A DNA stretch of 64,000 bases, taken from Oncomelania hupensis (lineage: Eukaryota > Mollusca > Gastropoda > Littorinimorpha > Pomatiopsidae). The stretch lies in assembly GCA_036898135.1 (NCBI GenBank), contig CM072512.1, positions 5,800,828 through 5,864,827 on the forward strand, read 5' to 3'. Made by a program: the position numbers and the translations under genes. The notes under the pieces were generated by a model, which saw only the letters and a list, made by a program, of their open reading frames with translations, was not told where the DNA came from and searched no databases. Each line of letters starts with the position of its first letter. Position 1 is the first letter of the stretch. Shown here piece after piece: positions 52,474-61,920 of the stretch.

Positions 52474-52485
52474 ACCCACGTTGGA

Positions 52486-53855
52486 AATATACATGTAGCA
52501 TACATACACATAACAGTAACATGGCCACTTTAATGTTTCGGGCTGCTGGGCTCTGATCCCGCGACCTCTAGAACACAAGACCGGCGTGACATCGTCAATG
52601 TTCCCGGTGTCTTACTTTAGTCGGGCGCCTTTGCGCCTGCGCCAGGTCAAGTCGGGCCGGCTTTTTCACGATGTTCTTAGGCGTCGTAACCCTAACCCTA
52701 ACTCTAACCCTAACCCTTACTAAGACTACGATAGCACTGTCCGCATGCGTCGAATTTTGTAATGCGTCGACCAATCAGAATGCTTCCAGCCAAAAATAAG
52801 ATACTAGGAACTTTGACGATGTTACACCGGCTCTATCGCTTGAGGTATTCTACCATAATTATAATGTCTACGGCACTCGAGTGAGTGTCGTGTGCAGTAA
52901 GGGCGCCGGGAACAACTGAGCAACAATCAGACGTCTTCAGCAGCTGATTAGCCAGCGATACACAGGTGCGAACTACTTTGTACTGCGAGTGTAAAGCAAT
53001 CGAGAACTAAGATAAGACGAAGTACGACTAAGCAAGGCGGTGATGCGATAATGAGAGTAATGTCTTACGTGATCCAATCAGTCGACTCTTTCTCTCTTTC
53101 GCCCGTGTAGCCAATGCTACAGCGCAGCGGACAGACGAAGTCTTCTCCATCTCCCAAGTGTCAACGAACGTTTGGTCTCAGCTACGCTCTCTCTCTCTCC
53201 CTTCCTCTCTCTCACGCACACAAACATTAACCACAAAGGATACAGCAATACTTGCTAAAAGACTATTCCTGTTAACATTTCTTGAAAAAAATAATAAGGT
53301 TGTCTTATCTGAAAACAATCTGTAAGTCATTCATGGGCATTCCGTACTTCAAAGGAAGGATCAACATACCAAGCGTAGCCGGGACAGTCACAGGGACTGT
53401 CAGCGTCTCGAGTCCAGAGAGAGGGTGTACAGCGTGAAGTTTACATAACCGTTGACCAATCGGTCTAGCCAACAAAGGATTATTGACAGTTTGGCTACCT
53501 TACCCGCCACCATTACATCAGAACTTACACGCGATTACTCCATGCTCCCTTCAGTCGGGCCTATAATAGCCGCCAATAGAGCCCCCTTCTTTCGTTGTCC
53601 CCAATAAGCCCAGGTTTTGGGGGACGTTAATACAACTCACGGCCCTTCTTCCTCCCCTATATGCTTATAGTGTCCGGGGACGTTAATCTACCTGCCCTTC
53701 TTCCTTTACGTACCCCCCCCCCCCACCCCCACCCTCAAGTAGCTATCACTAACCTCCTTCCTCCTCTCCGCACATACCTCGCGACTCCCGGGTTGAAAAT
53801 AGCCGTCAAACCCACTTCTGTCCACAGTACGTTAAAATGTGTTAAAGAAGAGGGT
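52486..53855. other. Unassigned sequence with telomere-like run
   Basis: About 1.4 kb. 52687-52721 is GTAACCCTAACCCTAACTCT-type telomere-like sequence. A weak reversed tRNA-like B box (GGGCTCTGATCCCGCGACC) lies at 52549-52567. Poly-C run at 53714-53724. GGGGACGTTAAT occurs at 53620 and 53677. No gene recognised. Confidence 0.4.
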
Positions 53856-53860
53856 GACAA

Positions 53861-54428
53861 CATTACATTACATGATTATTGTTTTAGGTCCAGAGGACTC
53901 TTCCGAGCCAAATCAGGACCGGACAACTCCTGATCCGCATAAAAGACCTGCTGAAACAACCCTAGTGGTAAAATTGAAAGCTCTCCACCAGCCAATCACT
54001 TTACAATAAAGACATCCCACGCAGGGGACGCTGAGGCTGTACTCTAATTTATCGAACCCCCGTTTAAAAAAACAAAATAGAATACAAACATCATTATAAA
54101 TTATCAACAAAACACATACATATAAAATGCCTACATTGCTAAATAATAACATCATAGGAAGCCCTAGTGACCACCTGGCAGAAAGCGTCCAATATTCCCA
54201 AGCTGATCCAACAGACCTCATACACAAATAAGGAGTCTTGTCCCGGAAGAGAAAAAAAGGTAGATGACTGGTCTAGCGAAGAAAAAGATAGTATAGCAGA
54301 TTGATAGAACAGAGCAGGAATGAGAAAGAGCAAATGAGAAAGACAGCGACCGTGGGAATTTAAAGCACTAAATTTCCAGAAAGTGGGGATACTATTTATG
54401 CTGAAACCCCCAGCACCCCAACGGGGGT
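53861..54428 (-). mobile_element. Family T retroelement, complete copy
   Basis: 3' tail (TTACA)n in plus view (53861-53872), hairpin GTCCAGAGGACTCTTCCGAG, body and 5' end CACCCCAACGGGGG. Flanks AGAGGGTGAC and AGAGAGTGAC are a near-match rather than an exact TSD. A 104-codon frame (54227-53913) starts MCMRSVGSAWEYWTLSARWS and ends DLLCGSGVVRS-like. It shares most residues with the frame at 40783-40463. Confidence 0.88.
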
Positions 54429-54429
54429 A

Positions 54430-54680
54430 GAGAGTGACTGACTGGTGCAAAGTATAAACAAGGGAGGCAAACAGTCTAAGGTGTAATTGTTTCGCCTACA
54501 TCAGTGTGACAGGAAAACAATGCCGGCATTTTTTGTGGAATATAACCCTTATTATAGGTACTGGTAGCACAGGATGAGAGAAAGATCTTTTCTATAACAT
54601 TTCATTAATCAAAGGAGGATAGTATAGAGTACACTAAAATGGATACACTACTCGTTACTAAAACTACGTAAACAACACAA
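54430..54680. other. Unassigned sequence
   Basis: No recognised feature. Confidence 0.3.
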
Positions 54681-54685
54681 CGGGG

Positions 54686-54687
<2 letters not shown>

Positions 54688-54758
<71 letters not shown>
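54688..54758. repeat. (GA)n microsatellite
   Basis: Pure GA, 70 bp. Confidence 0.97.
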
Positions 54759-54760
<2 letters not shown>

Positions 54761-54858
54761 GGGTCCTAGTTAACAATTGTCCAAGATAATGACAATAATT
54801 TATTACTTCAGTCCACAACGAGGTGTAAGCGGCGGGTTTGTCCCCCAGACTTTGTGTT

Positions 54859-55072
54859 GAGTTGTTGTTGTTGTTGTTGTTGTTTGTAGATTATAGTCAC
54901 ACGACACTTTCGCATATAGGTGACTACTGGACCGATTTATACTGACACCAGCGGGCCAGTTGTTGGTAAAGGGGAAAATAATATGATCACACGTTGACCA
55001 ATCCGGGATTCGAACCAGCGACCTTTCGGTTACTAGCAAGACGCTCTTACCAACTGAGCTACCCGGCCCCTG
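54859..55072 (-). mobile_element. tRNA-derived SINE with (CAA)n tail
   Basis: On the minus strand: GGGCCGGGTAGCTCAGTTGG (A box), TAAGAGCGTCTTGCTAGTAA, B box TGGTTCGAATCCCGG (55007-55021), body with GTGTCAGTATAAATCGGTCC and GTCGTGTGACTATAATCTAC, then (CAA)n at 54859-54887. The acceptor and T stems pair only partly and no intron or proper anticodon stem is evident, so it is a SINE and not a tRNA gene. Confidence 0.85.
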
Positions 55073-55079
55073 GCGTTGA

Positions 55080-55445
55080 GTCAGGATGTCCATCGCATTA
55101 AATCCTCTGACGTGCTCTAAACACCAGCGTGATTTTAATCTCCGTCGCCAAAGATTACCAGTCAGCAAGTACACCTCTCATCCTGGTGCGCTCCCCTGGT
55201 CTCTAATTACTACTAGTCAGGTTATTGTAGCGTCCCAAGAACCACGCTATGACGCAATATTTGTTGTCATCGGCAGCCCCGTCACAATTGACGACAGAGG
55301 CGGCGATAAGGAATGTGGGTGTTTGGTCACCGAGTCAGCCAGCAGCAATGGCGTGACAGTAATGTCTGGTGATTCAAGCGTTTGTGACCCGACTGTGGCG
55401 ATAACAATGGGAGCATAAAGTTACGCTAACAATATTTGTTATTGA
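55080..55445. other. Unassigned sequence
   Basis: Frame 55086-55418 (plus) has no recognisable domain; no repeat family detected. Confidence 0.35.
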
Positions 55446-55447
55446 AC

Positions 55448-56043
55448 GACTTTACAGTTCAGAGTTAGTGGAACGGCCAAACATCTACTCGACCCGCCCT
55501 CTGAACAGAGCCGACAAGATCCTCTCTGACCCTTCCCACCCTGCCCACCCCCTGTTCAAACTTCTCCCCTCTGACCGCCGCTTTCGATCCTTCAGATCCA
55601 ACACTTCCCGCTTTAAAGATTCCTTTTACCCTCAAACTGTAAGATCTCTAAACGCCGCATCCTCCTCCCACCGCTGATCCCCCTGCCGTGCGCACGCCCT
55701 GCTCCTCCCTACATGCTCGTACATCTATATCTAGATACTACAGAGACTATTATAATTTGGAATGTTTTTTGTGATCGCTTTTAGACTAGTCATTTGTGTT
55801 TTACTATATCTATCTGTTTATCTGTTGGGTATGCTTGTGCGAGTGTGTGTGGTTGTGCATGCATGTGTGTATTTGTGTATGTAGGTATGTGTGCGTGTGT
55901 GCGTGTGTGTAAGAGAGAGAGAAAGAGAGAGATGTTGTTAAATAAAAAAACATTCTGCCATTGTCCAACACCAAATAATATTCCGATTGTTGTATCTATT
56001 ACAGGTCAATTGGCGAAATAAATTCCTGTTATCCTGTTATCCT
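55448..56043 (+). pseudogene. LINE carboxy terminus and 3' UTR, third lineage
   Basis: Plus frame 55468-55677 encodes RADKILSDPSHPAHPLFKLL, PSDRRFRSFRSNTSRFKDSF and YPQTVRSLNAASS before a stop. This D.HPLF..LPSGRR.R....T.R...SF.P..I..LN pattern is the typical end of some CR1/Rex-type LINE proteins. The 3' UTR contains a TG-rich microsatellite (55835-55910) and GGTCAATTGGCGAAATAAAT, ending in a (TTATCCTG)n tail near 56043. No catalytic domain remains. It is distinct from LINE-A and LINE-B. Confidence 0.75.
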
Positions 56044-56048
56044 GAACG

Positions 56049-56403
56049 GCAAACGTCATCAACATAATATTTCTTGGCCAACTCCGGACAGTGGACTCTC
56101 TGTATAAGATCGTTTCATTGCTATCCTATTCTATCCCGTAACTCGGAGGTCGTAGGGATGATCGTTTAACGAGCGTACTCCATCTTTCTCTGTCCTAAAT
56201 TTCACACAGCTCAGGGACACAGATCCTTTACAAATGCACAGCGAGTGTTGCCCCACCAAAAATAAAAACCATGTGTGTACATTTGAAAATGATCTGTGTT
56301 TGAACTTTCGGGCTCTTTAGATCAAGCTAGCAATGAAACAATCTTATACAGTGAGTCCACTGTCCTGAGTTGGCCAAGAAATATTATGTTGATGGCGTTT
56401 GCT
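56049..56403. mobile_element. Fold-back element, 74-bp inverted ends, split by LINE-A
   Basis: Left arm 56049-56122 (GCAAACGTCATCAACATAAT ... GATCGTTTCATTGCT) and the reverse complement of 56329-56403 agree at all but about five positions. The interior (about 206 bp) contains the LINE-A 3' fragment 56123-56198 and some 130 bp of other sequence, part of which (CCTTTACAAATGCACAGCGA) resembles 44777-44800. No ORF. Confidence 0.85.
56123..56198 (-). mobile_element. LINE-A 3' terminal fragment with small deletion
   Basis: ATCCTATTCTATCCCGTAAC, TCGGAGGTCGTAGGGATGAT (about 12 bp lost relative to other copies) and TACTCCATCTTTCTCTGTCC. Confidence 0.85.
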
Positions 56404-57000
56404 ATTCCACGAAATCTAAACTATAAAGTGGTTCAACATCAAATATTGTAATCGTAACTTTGACCTTCTTCCTCTACAGCAGTTTCGGAATACATGGATA
56501 AATTCATTTGTTTGTGGACCTTACTAACAACAACAAGGCTGATTCTAAAAATAGCATCGCAGCGAAAGTGTGTATAGTAGGTGCAGTTGTTTGTTTTCAT
56601 AGCAAGGAAGAGACGAGTAAGATTCCAAGATGAACGGTCGGGTTTGAGCCCCTTCTATCAAGTTAACAGGACAACAATAGTGTGTGTAATAGGATCGTGG
56701 GATGTTTAGTTTGAACTTGACCTTGAACTTGAACCACTTCCCACGCGGTGAATAAGGTCTTGTACTGGCCCAAGTTGTCATTTAGTTTGGTTAGTGAAAC
56801 GTGTTAAAGTTAGGCCACGCAACCATGTGCAGTCACAATGTTAGTTTCATTTATGACGTCTTTTGAGTATAGGAACGTACGGTCTTGACCTTGTATATCA
56901 CGCGCCGTGGATCGATTCTTCCTTTACTAGCTAACAGGCAATAACCTGCATTTATATTAGTTTTTGGACTGTCATTAATTAACCTAAGTCAGTGAACTGT
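56404..57000. other. Unassigned sequence with dispersed repeat copy 2
   Basis: 56540-56625 is homologous to 44895-45010. A short TTGAACTTGACCTTGAACTT duplication lies at 56711-56735. The remainder was not recognised. Confidence 0.4.
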
Positions 57001-57004
57001 ATGT

Positions 57005-57490
57005 GCATTGTTAGGCATGATAGTCCAATATTTTTTAAGGGGTAAAAGAGTAATGTTTAGGGTGATAGTGCAATATATAGGGATGACTGTGCCATATTTA
57101 GGGATGCCTGAGTAATATTTAGGTGATAGTGCAGTAGTTAGGGATGATAGTGTCATATTTTAGATGACTCAGTAATGTTTAGGGTGAGTAAAATATTTAG
57201 GGATGGTAGTGTCATATTTAGGGATACTACTGTCAAATTTAGGGACGACAGTGTAATAATTAGGATGATAGAGTAATATTTAGGGATAACAGAGGGAGTA
57301 ATTTTAGGGATGTTAGGGTAATTTTGTAGGGATAATATAGTATTTACGGGATGATATAATAAAATTTAAAGATGGTACTACTAGTAATTTTTGCAATGAA
57401 AGAAAAATGTTTAGGGGGGTTACAGAGTAATATTTATGAATAATATAGTAATTTTTAGGGAAACATTAATATTTAGGATTGATAGTGTAA
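57005..57490. repeat. Degenerate minisatellite around TTTAGGGATGATAGTGTAATA
   Basis: About twenty diverged units of roughly 20-25 bp; ATTTAGGGAT recurs throughout. Divergence between units is much higher than in the other minisatellites here, implying an older array. Confidence 0.8.
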
Positions 57491-57575
57491 TATTGTTACA
57501 GCGCACTTTCCACATAAAAACTACGGCTATAGGTGGTGCATAGTTACGGAGATCCACTATTATGATTTTGACGAT

Positions 57576-57603
57576 GTTGTTGTTGTTTTGTTGTTGTTGT
57601 TGT

Positions 57604-57686
<83 letters not shown>
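57576..57686. repeat. (GTT)n(GAT)n compound microsatellite
   Basis: GTT at 57576-57603, then GAT to 57686. Confidence 0.97.
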
Positions 57687-57689
57687 GTT

Positions 57690-58015
57690 GGTAGGACGAA
57701 GACCACGATGACGGAACTTATATAACTAGCCCTACATAATTCGATGTCTTATTGCGTCCAAGCAATGTGACAGTTTGTGGTACAGATGCGCTATCGAGAA
57801 TCCTCCCATACCGCTGCGCCTCCGTGGAAGCAATAGTTATGCAAGCTACAAACTGTGACAGTGGATAAGGAATCAATAATAATATTATAACGCTAAATCT
57901 AGACCCTTCTCATACCGTATTTGCTACTGGATTTCACTCCATGGTATCGACTATAGAATTCTTTCGTTGTCTTTATGCCCTATGTCTTTATGTCTATCTC
58001 TCGTGTTTCTTGTTG
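57690..58015. other. Unassigned sequence
   Basis: No recognised feature; ACAGTTTGTGGTACAGATGC (57770) and its inverse GCAAGCTACAAACTGTGAC (57841) form a weak inverted repeat. Confidence 0.35.
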
Positions 58016-58017
58016 TC

Positions 58018-58330
58018 TCTTCGGATGAGAGTATAAACCGAGGTCTAGCCTGTGTCGCATACATTCCATCATAACGGACTTTAAAGATCCTGACGCTCAT
58101 GTCCTAGACGGGTGAGTGCCGGTGACAAGAACACACCCAGCATGCACCTTGGTCCTTCTCCCCCATCCCTGGCTGCCCAGGATTGTGCTCAGTTGTCTGG
58201 AGCGTTATTACGGTGCGCCCAAAGGCTGCAAGTTGGCGCCTCGGGCGGCTTGAGTTAGATCCTGTATCGGCCAGCGCCTTGAGCAGCTCTTGAGCTGAAA
58301 AAGCGCTATATAAGAACGATTAAATATAAA
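58018..58330 (+). mobile_element. SINE-2, head-truncated, well preserved
   Basis: CGGATGAGAGTATAAACCGA through CTTGAGCTGAAAAAGCGCTA and TATAAGAACGATTAAATATA. Closely similar to the copy at 23405-23852, but the tRNA-like head is missing. Confidence 0.92.
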
Positions 58331-58336
58331 TATATA

Positions 58337-58672
58337 AATATGTTGTATCAATTTTTATTCATCAGATTAACATAAGTTGTACTGATGTTACATAAACAAT
58401 TTACGAAATCTACCATGCGCACATCACAGATATTTTCCACATTATCAAACCATACAAATCATCATACTTCTGACATACACATACACTTTTAACAACATAC
58501 ATTCCCTTATAACAATTAGTTCACATTAAGAAAGAAATTTTTAAAAAATAAATAAATAAAAAGCGGAATCTTTCAACTTCACCTGTGAAGAACGAAGTAC
58601 TTATAAATGTCATTTTGCGTCTTACAGAAAGTTGAAGTTGGGCCTCCAGGCCCCTAACCTCCACACCCCATT
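58337..58672 (-). mobile_element. Dispersed repeat with (CAA)n-type tail, copy 2
   Basis: Reverse complement of 5330-5790: TGTATCAATTTTTATTCATC, ACGAAATCTACCATGCGCAC, CCTGTGAAGAACGAAGTACT, TTGGGCCTCCAGGCCCCTAA. It begins within 10 bp of the SINE-2 tail. Confidence 0.8.
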
Positions 58673-58674
58673 AA

Positions 58675-59030
58675 ACACAAATCATAATAATAATAAAATA
58701 TTAAAAATAAATATAATAAAAGCTCAAAATTAAAACAAATTAATAAATAATTCACCCCATTCCCTCCCATCCCATCCCAAAATAAATAATTAAGAAATAT
58801 TTATTCAAACTAATAATGCTTAATTAAATAAAATAGGTACAAAGAATATAAAAAAATTGCTGGACTAATTGTCAGAAGTTAAAACAACAAACAAACAAAA
58901 ATTTAGAAGAAATTGAATAATTCATGACTTCTAATTAAATCTATGAGCATTAAGCTCAATGACCAATCAGAATGTTCTTCTGGATATACAATACTTCTCG
59001 TGTTTCTCTTGTCTCCCCGTCTCGTATATA
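58675..59030. other. AT-rich unassigned sequence
   Basis: AAT and AAAT runs near 58685-58800; no gene recognised. Confidence 0.35.
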
Positions 59031-59031
59031 C

Positions 59032-59033
<2 letters not shown>

Positions 59034-59097
<64 letters not shown>

Positions 59098-59490
59098 GAA
59101 TAAGAAGAAGAAGAAGAAGAAGAAATACGCTATATACGCGCTTTTCCCCCAATCAACAATCATGCTCAAAGCGCGGCGATCTTTACCAACGTACACGCTC
59201 ACATGTTTTCACCCACTCTTACACACAACAAACCCATGTCAATCAAACATGTGGTGTAAAGACAGAGAGTCCCTATTAGAAGACGGAAAGGAAATCAAAT
59301 TTTTATTTTTGAAATTTTCATATCGACTGCATCCAATACTATTATTAAAGGGAGGGAGGAAACCGGAGTACCTGGAGAAAGCCCTCGGTGACCTCAATAG
59401 TCTCGTACCTAAGTCACATGCCTTCGCCCCTTGCGGGAATCGAACCCGGCAAAGGAGTCCGGCGACTAATCCACTGCGCCACGATCAACC
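59034..59490 (-). mobile_element. tRNA-derived SINE with (ATT)n tail, about 455 bp
   Basis: On the minus strand: head GATCGTGGCGCAGTGGATTA with B box GGGTTCGATTCCCGC (59433-59447), body including GGGCTTTCTCCAGGTACTCC and GGTTTCCTCCCTCC, then AGCGCGTATATAGCGTATTT and (CTT)n/(ATT)n at 59034-59122. The body is unlike SINE-2, but the tail is a similar GCGC(G)TATATAG motif. Confidence 0.85.
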
Positions 59491-59491
59491 A

Positions 59492-59780
59492 ACAGCATAG
59501 AAGGTGCGCGATTGACCAACAGCCTCACTCCAAAGTCAAAACAAGCTTGACACAAGCAAGGCCAGGAAAGGCAAGACCAGATAAGACCACACCGAGCAGT
59601 CACACAAAACAGAGCCAGCGGATCACTGAAACGCCAGTGTAGAACGATGGCAGACAGTTCGGGGTAGGGTTACGGAACTTCCCCAACCCCCCCTCCCCCC
59701 GCCCACTTGCACACTCGTTAAGTTACGTCACCAATCTCCGTTCAGTCCACCACCATCCTCAAACGCTCGTCCACCCCTCC
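59492..59780. other. Unassigned sequence
   Basis: GGCAAGACCAGATAAGACC-type degenerate repeats and a C-rich run at 59680-59705. Confidence 0.35.
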
Positions 59781-59782
59781 CC

Positions 59783-59918
59783 ACATTACATTACATTACA
59801 TGATTATTGCTTTAGGTCCAGCGGACTCTTCGGAGCCAAATCAGGACCGGACAACCCCTGATCCGCATAAAAGATCTGCTGAAACAACCCTATATAGTGG
59901 TAAAACTGAAAGCTCCCC
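59783..59918 (-). mobile_element. Family T, 5'-truncated 3' end
   Basis: (ATTAC)n tail at 59784-59800, GATTATTGCTTTAGGTCCAG, CTCTTCGGAGCCAAATCAGG, GATCTGCTGAAACAACCC, ending at TGAAAGCTCC. 5' truncation to about 135 bp. Confidence 0.9.
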
Positions 59919-59971
59919 CTCCCAACAAGTCGTTCAAATTATTACCAAAGATCAATGAGCGGATTTCATTA

Positions 59972-60298
59972 CTCTTTGTGAAGAGAGTACCAACCGAGGT
60001 ACAGTCTGTGCACGCACCCATTTCATCGCATGGACTTTAAAGATCCTGACGCTCATGTCCTAGTTGGGCGAGTGCCGGCTATACGAATACATCCAGCGAG
60101 CACTAGGTCCCTTCACCCCCAACCCCGCTCGCCCAGGATTGTGCTCAGTTGTCTGGGCGTCAGACTGTGCGCCCAAACGCTGCAAGTGGGCGCCTCTGGT
60201 GGCTTGAGTTAGAGCCTGTATCAACCAGCGCCTTGAGCAGCTCTTGAGCTGGAAAAGCACTACTATTACTACTACTACTACTACTACTACTACTAAAT
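59972..60298 (+). mobile_element. SINE-2, head-truncated
   Basis: GAGTACCAACCGAGGTACAG, AAAGATCCTGACGCTCATGT, GCACTAGGTCCCTTCACCCC, CAACCAGCGCCTTGAGCAGC, TTGAGCTGGAAAAGCAC and an (ACT)n tail (60259-60294). Confidence 0.9.
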
Positions 60299-60299
60299 A

Positions 60300-60425
60300 C
60301 ATAAGTATGTGTATATGTGTGCGTATGTGCATGTGTAGGTGTGCATGTGTGTGTGTGCATGTGTGTGTATGTGTATGTATGTGTGTGTAAGTATATATGT
60401 GTGTCTATGTACATGTTTGTGTATG
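60300..60425. repeat. (TG)n-rich array
   Basis: TGTGTATGTG/CATGTGTG units. Confidence 0.9.
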
Positions 60426-60604
60426 CATTATGTTTGTCATGTTTGTCAAACAAAGTCCCAAAGATATTATTATCAATGAAAAGACCTTACATTAAAACAG
60501 AATAACAACAATGAAAGTGAAGAAGATATGATTGTGTTAATAGAGAGAGTAGTAACATTTCAACTAATTGTTCTCAGATAGCGCACTTATCAGACCTACG
60601 AACC

Positions 60605-61307
60605 TGTTACACTCGTTCGATGTTAGTGTTTTTTATCAGTAGTAGATTCAGCCCCAATGCGTGAATTCTCCTGATGAGTGTAAGTTCGGATTCGATTATC
60701 CACGCAGCCTACTCACTCATCAACAAGTCAGGAGTCGTAGTATGAAGTTTTCCACTTTTATTCAGCACACATCAACAACTGCATACAATCGCTCAATCGC
60801 TTTTCCACTCTCAACCTTTACTTTCCAACTCACTATCAACAGCCCCCTTTTGAAACAGTGCGGCACTATATATATATACAGTCTCTCTAAACTCCAGAAA
60901 GAGCGAGAAACCCCCCCCCCCCCAACGTGACACACCTCAACCAATCAGAATTAATTTCATCATCACTGTTTTACGTCATACAGCCTTTCTTTCTGTCAAA
61001 AGAATGTTCTCAAATATCCCGAAACTTCGATCGATAGTAAACAAGCAGATCTAGAGAATTCTCCAATAATATCGACTAACGAAAATTATCAACGTTATAC
61101 AAAGCTTCTTCTAACAACAATGCAAACTCAAATCAAAGGTAAATACACTCTATTATTGCATGCTTTGCAAAATAAAACGAACAGATCTATCGCGCGCGCT
61201 TCACACATAATATCGTGCACATTTCACACGCACCATCATGCGCGTTTCAACGTAACAGAACCACTAAAGATACAAAAATATCTTAACCCCTGTTGAAAGT
61301 GTAATCA
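60605..61307 (-). mobile_element. LTR-like element, copy 3
   Basis: Reverse-oriented homologue of 15805-16489. On the minus strand: TGATTACACTTTCAACAGGG start, ATTTACCTTTGATTTGAG, AAGCTTTGTATAACGTTGA, AGAGAGACTGTATATATATA (TATA-like), GCTGAATAAAAGTGGAAAAC (AATAAA), TACGACTCCTGACTTGTTGA, AGGCTGCGTGGATAATCGAA, ATTGGGGCTGAATCTACTAC and an end CGAGTGTAACA. TGATTACACT and AGTGTAACA form the short inverted TG...CA ends expected of an LTR. No 5-bp TSD is evident at these boundaries. Confidence 0.68.
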
Positions 61308-61309
61308 GG

Positions 61310-61488
61310 CTAACCGCGGCTGTTATTTAGTGGCGTTAACTCGAGAACTGCACGCTAAGGGCATATTTCATCAAATTTCGTTTCACATCCGTTGACAACA
61401 CTTTATATCTCGTGACCGTGACATCGTGTTTTCCAGTTGGCTAATGAACCAGTAAACAATGCTGTCATTGGTGGTGGCAGTAGCGATC
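61310..61488. other. Unassigned sequence
   Basis: No recognised feature. Confidence 0.3.
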
Positions 61489-61489
61489 T

Positions 61490-61622
61490 TATAATTAATT
61501 ATACAGAGCGCGCTTTACCAGCTCAAGGCAGCATCTCCCTCCAGCCGCCCGAGGCGTCAGCCTACTGATTACTGCGCACCTTACTAACGCCCAAGTCAAC
61601 TGAGCTCTCGGGCTGATCAAGA
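61490..61622 (-). mobile_element. SINE-2 3' fragment, internally shortened
   Basis: ATTATACAGAGCGCGCTTTA, CAGCTCAAGGCAG, CAGCCGCCCGAGGCGTCAGC and GCCCAAGTCAACTGAGCTCT. Confidence 0.7.
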
Positions 61623-61681
61623 CCAAACAGCGACACCAAGCAGAAAGGGCAGATAACTGGTTGAAGTGCAGTGTAGGGTTA

Positions 61682-61920
61682 GTTAGTTAATTATTCATTG
61701 CTTACAGGGTCCAGCGGACTGCAAAGAGCCGAATCAGGACCACAAAATCAAGTCCACAACTTCGCTGAAAGAGGACTCACCTCTGATCCGCCATAAAAGA
61801 TCTGCCGAGACAACCCTAGTGGTAACAATGAAGGCACTCCACCAGCCGGTCATTGTACAATAAAAGCATCCCACGCAGGGGACGCTGAGGCTGTCCTCTA
61901 ATTTATGGAACCCCCGTTTA
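61682..61920 (-). mobile_element. Family T variant, 5'-truncated, abutting LINE-A
   Basis: TTACAGGGTCCAGCGGACTG, CAAAGAGCCGAATCAGGACC, GATCTGCCGAGACAACCCTA, GTCATTGTACAATAAAAGCA, CCCACGCAGGGGACGCTGAG. Same subfamily as 37733-37908. It ends at CCCCGTTTA where the LINE-A begins. Confidence 0.88.

Noticed and set aside
54990..55072. tRNA gene on the minus strand
   Set aside because: A and B boxes are good, but the anticodon and T stems do not pair properly and a (CAA)n-tailed SINE body follows.
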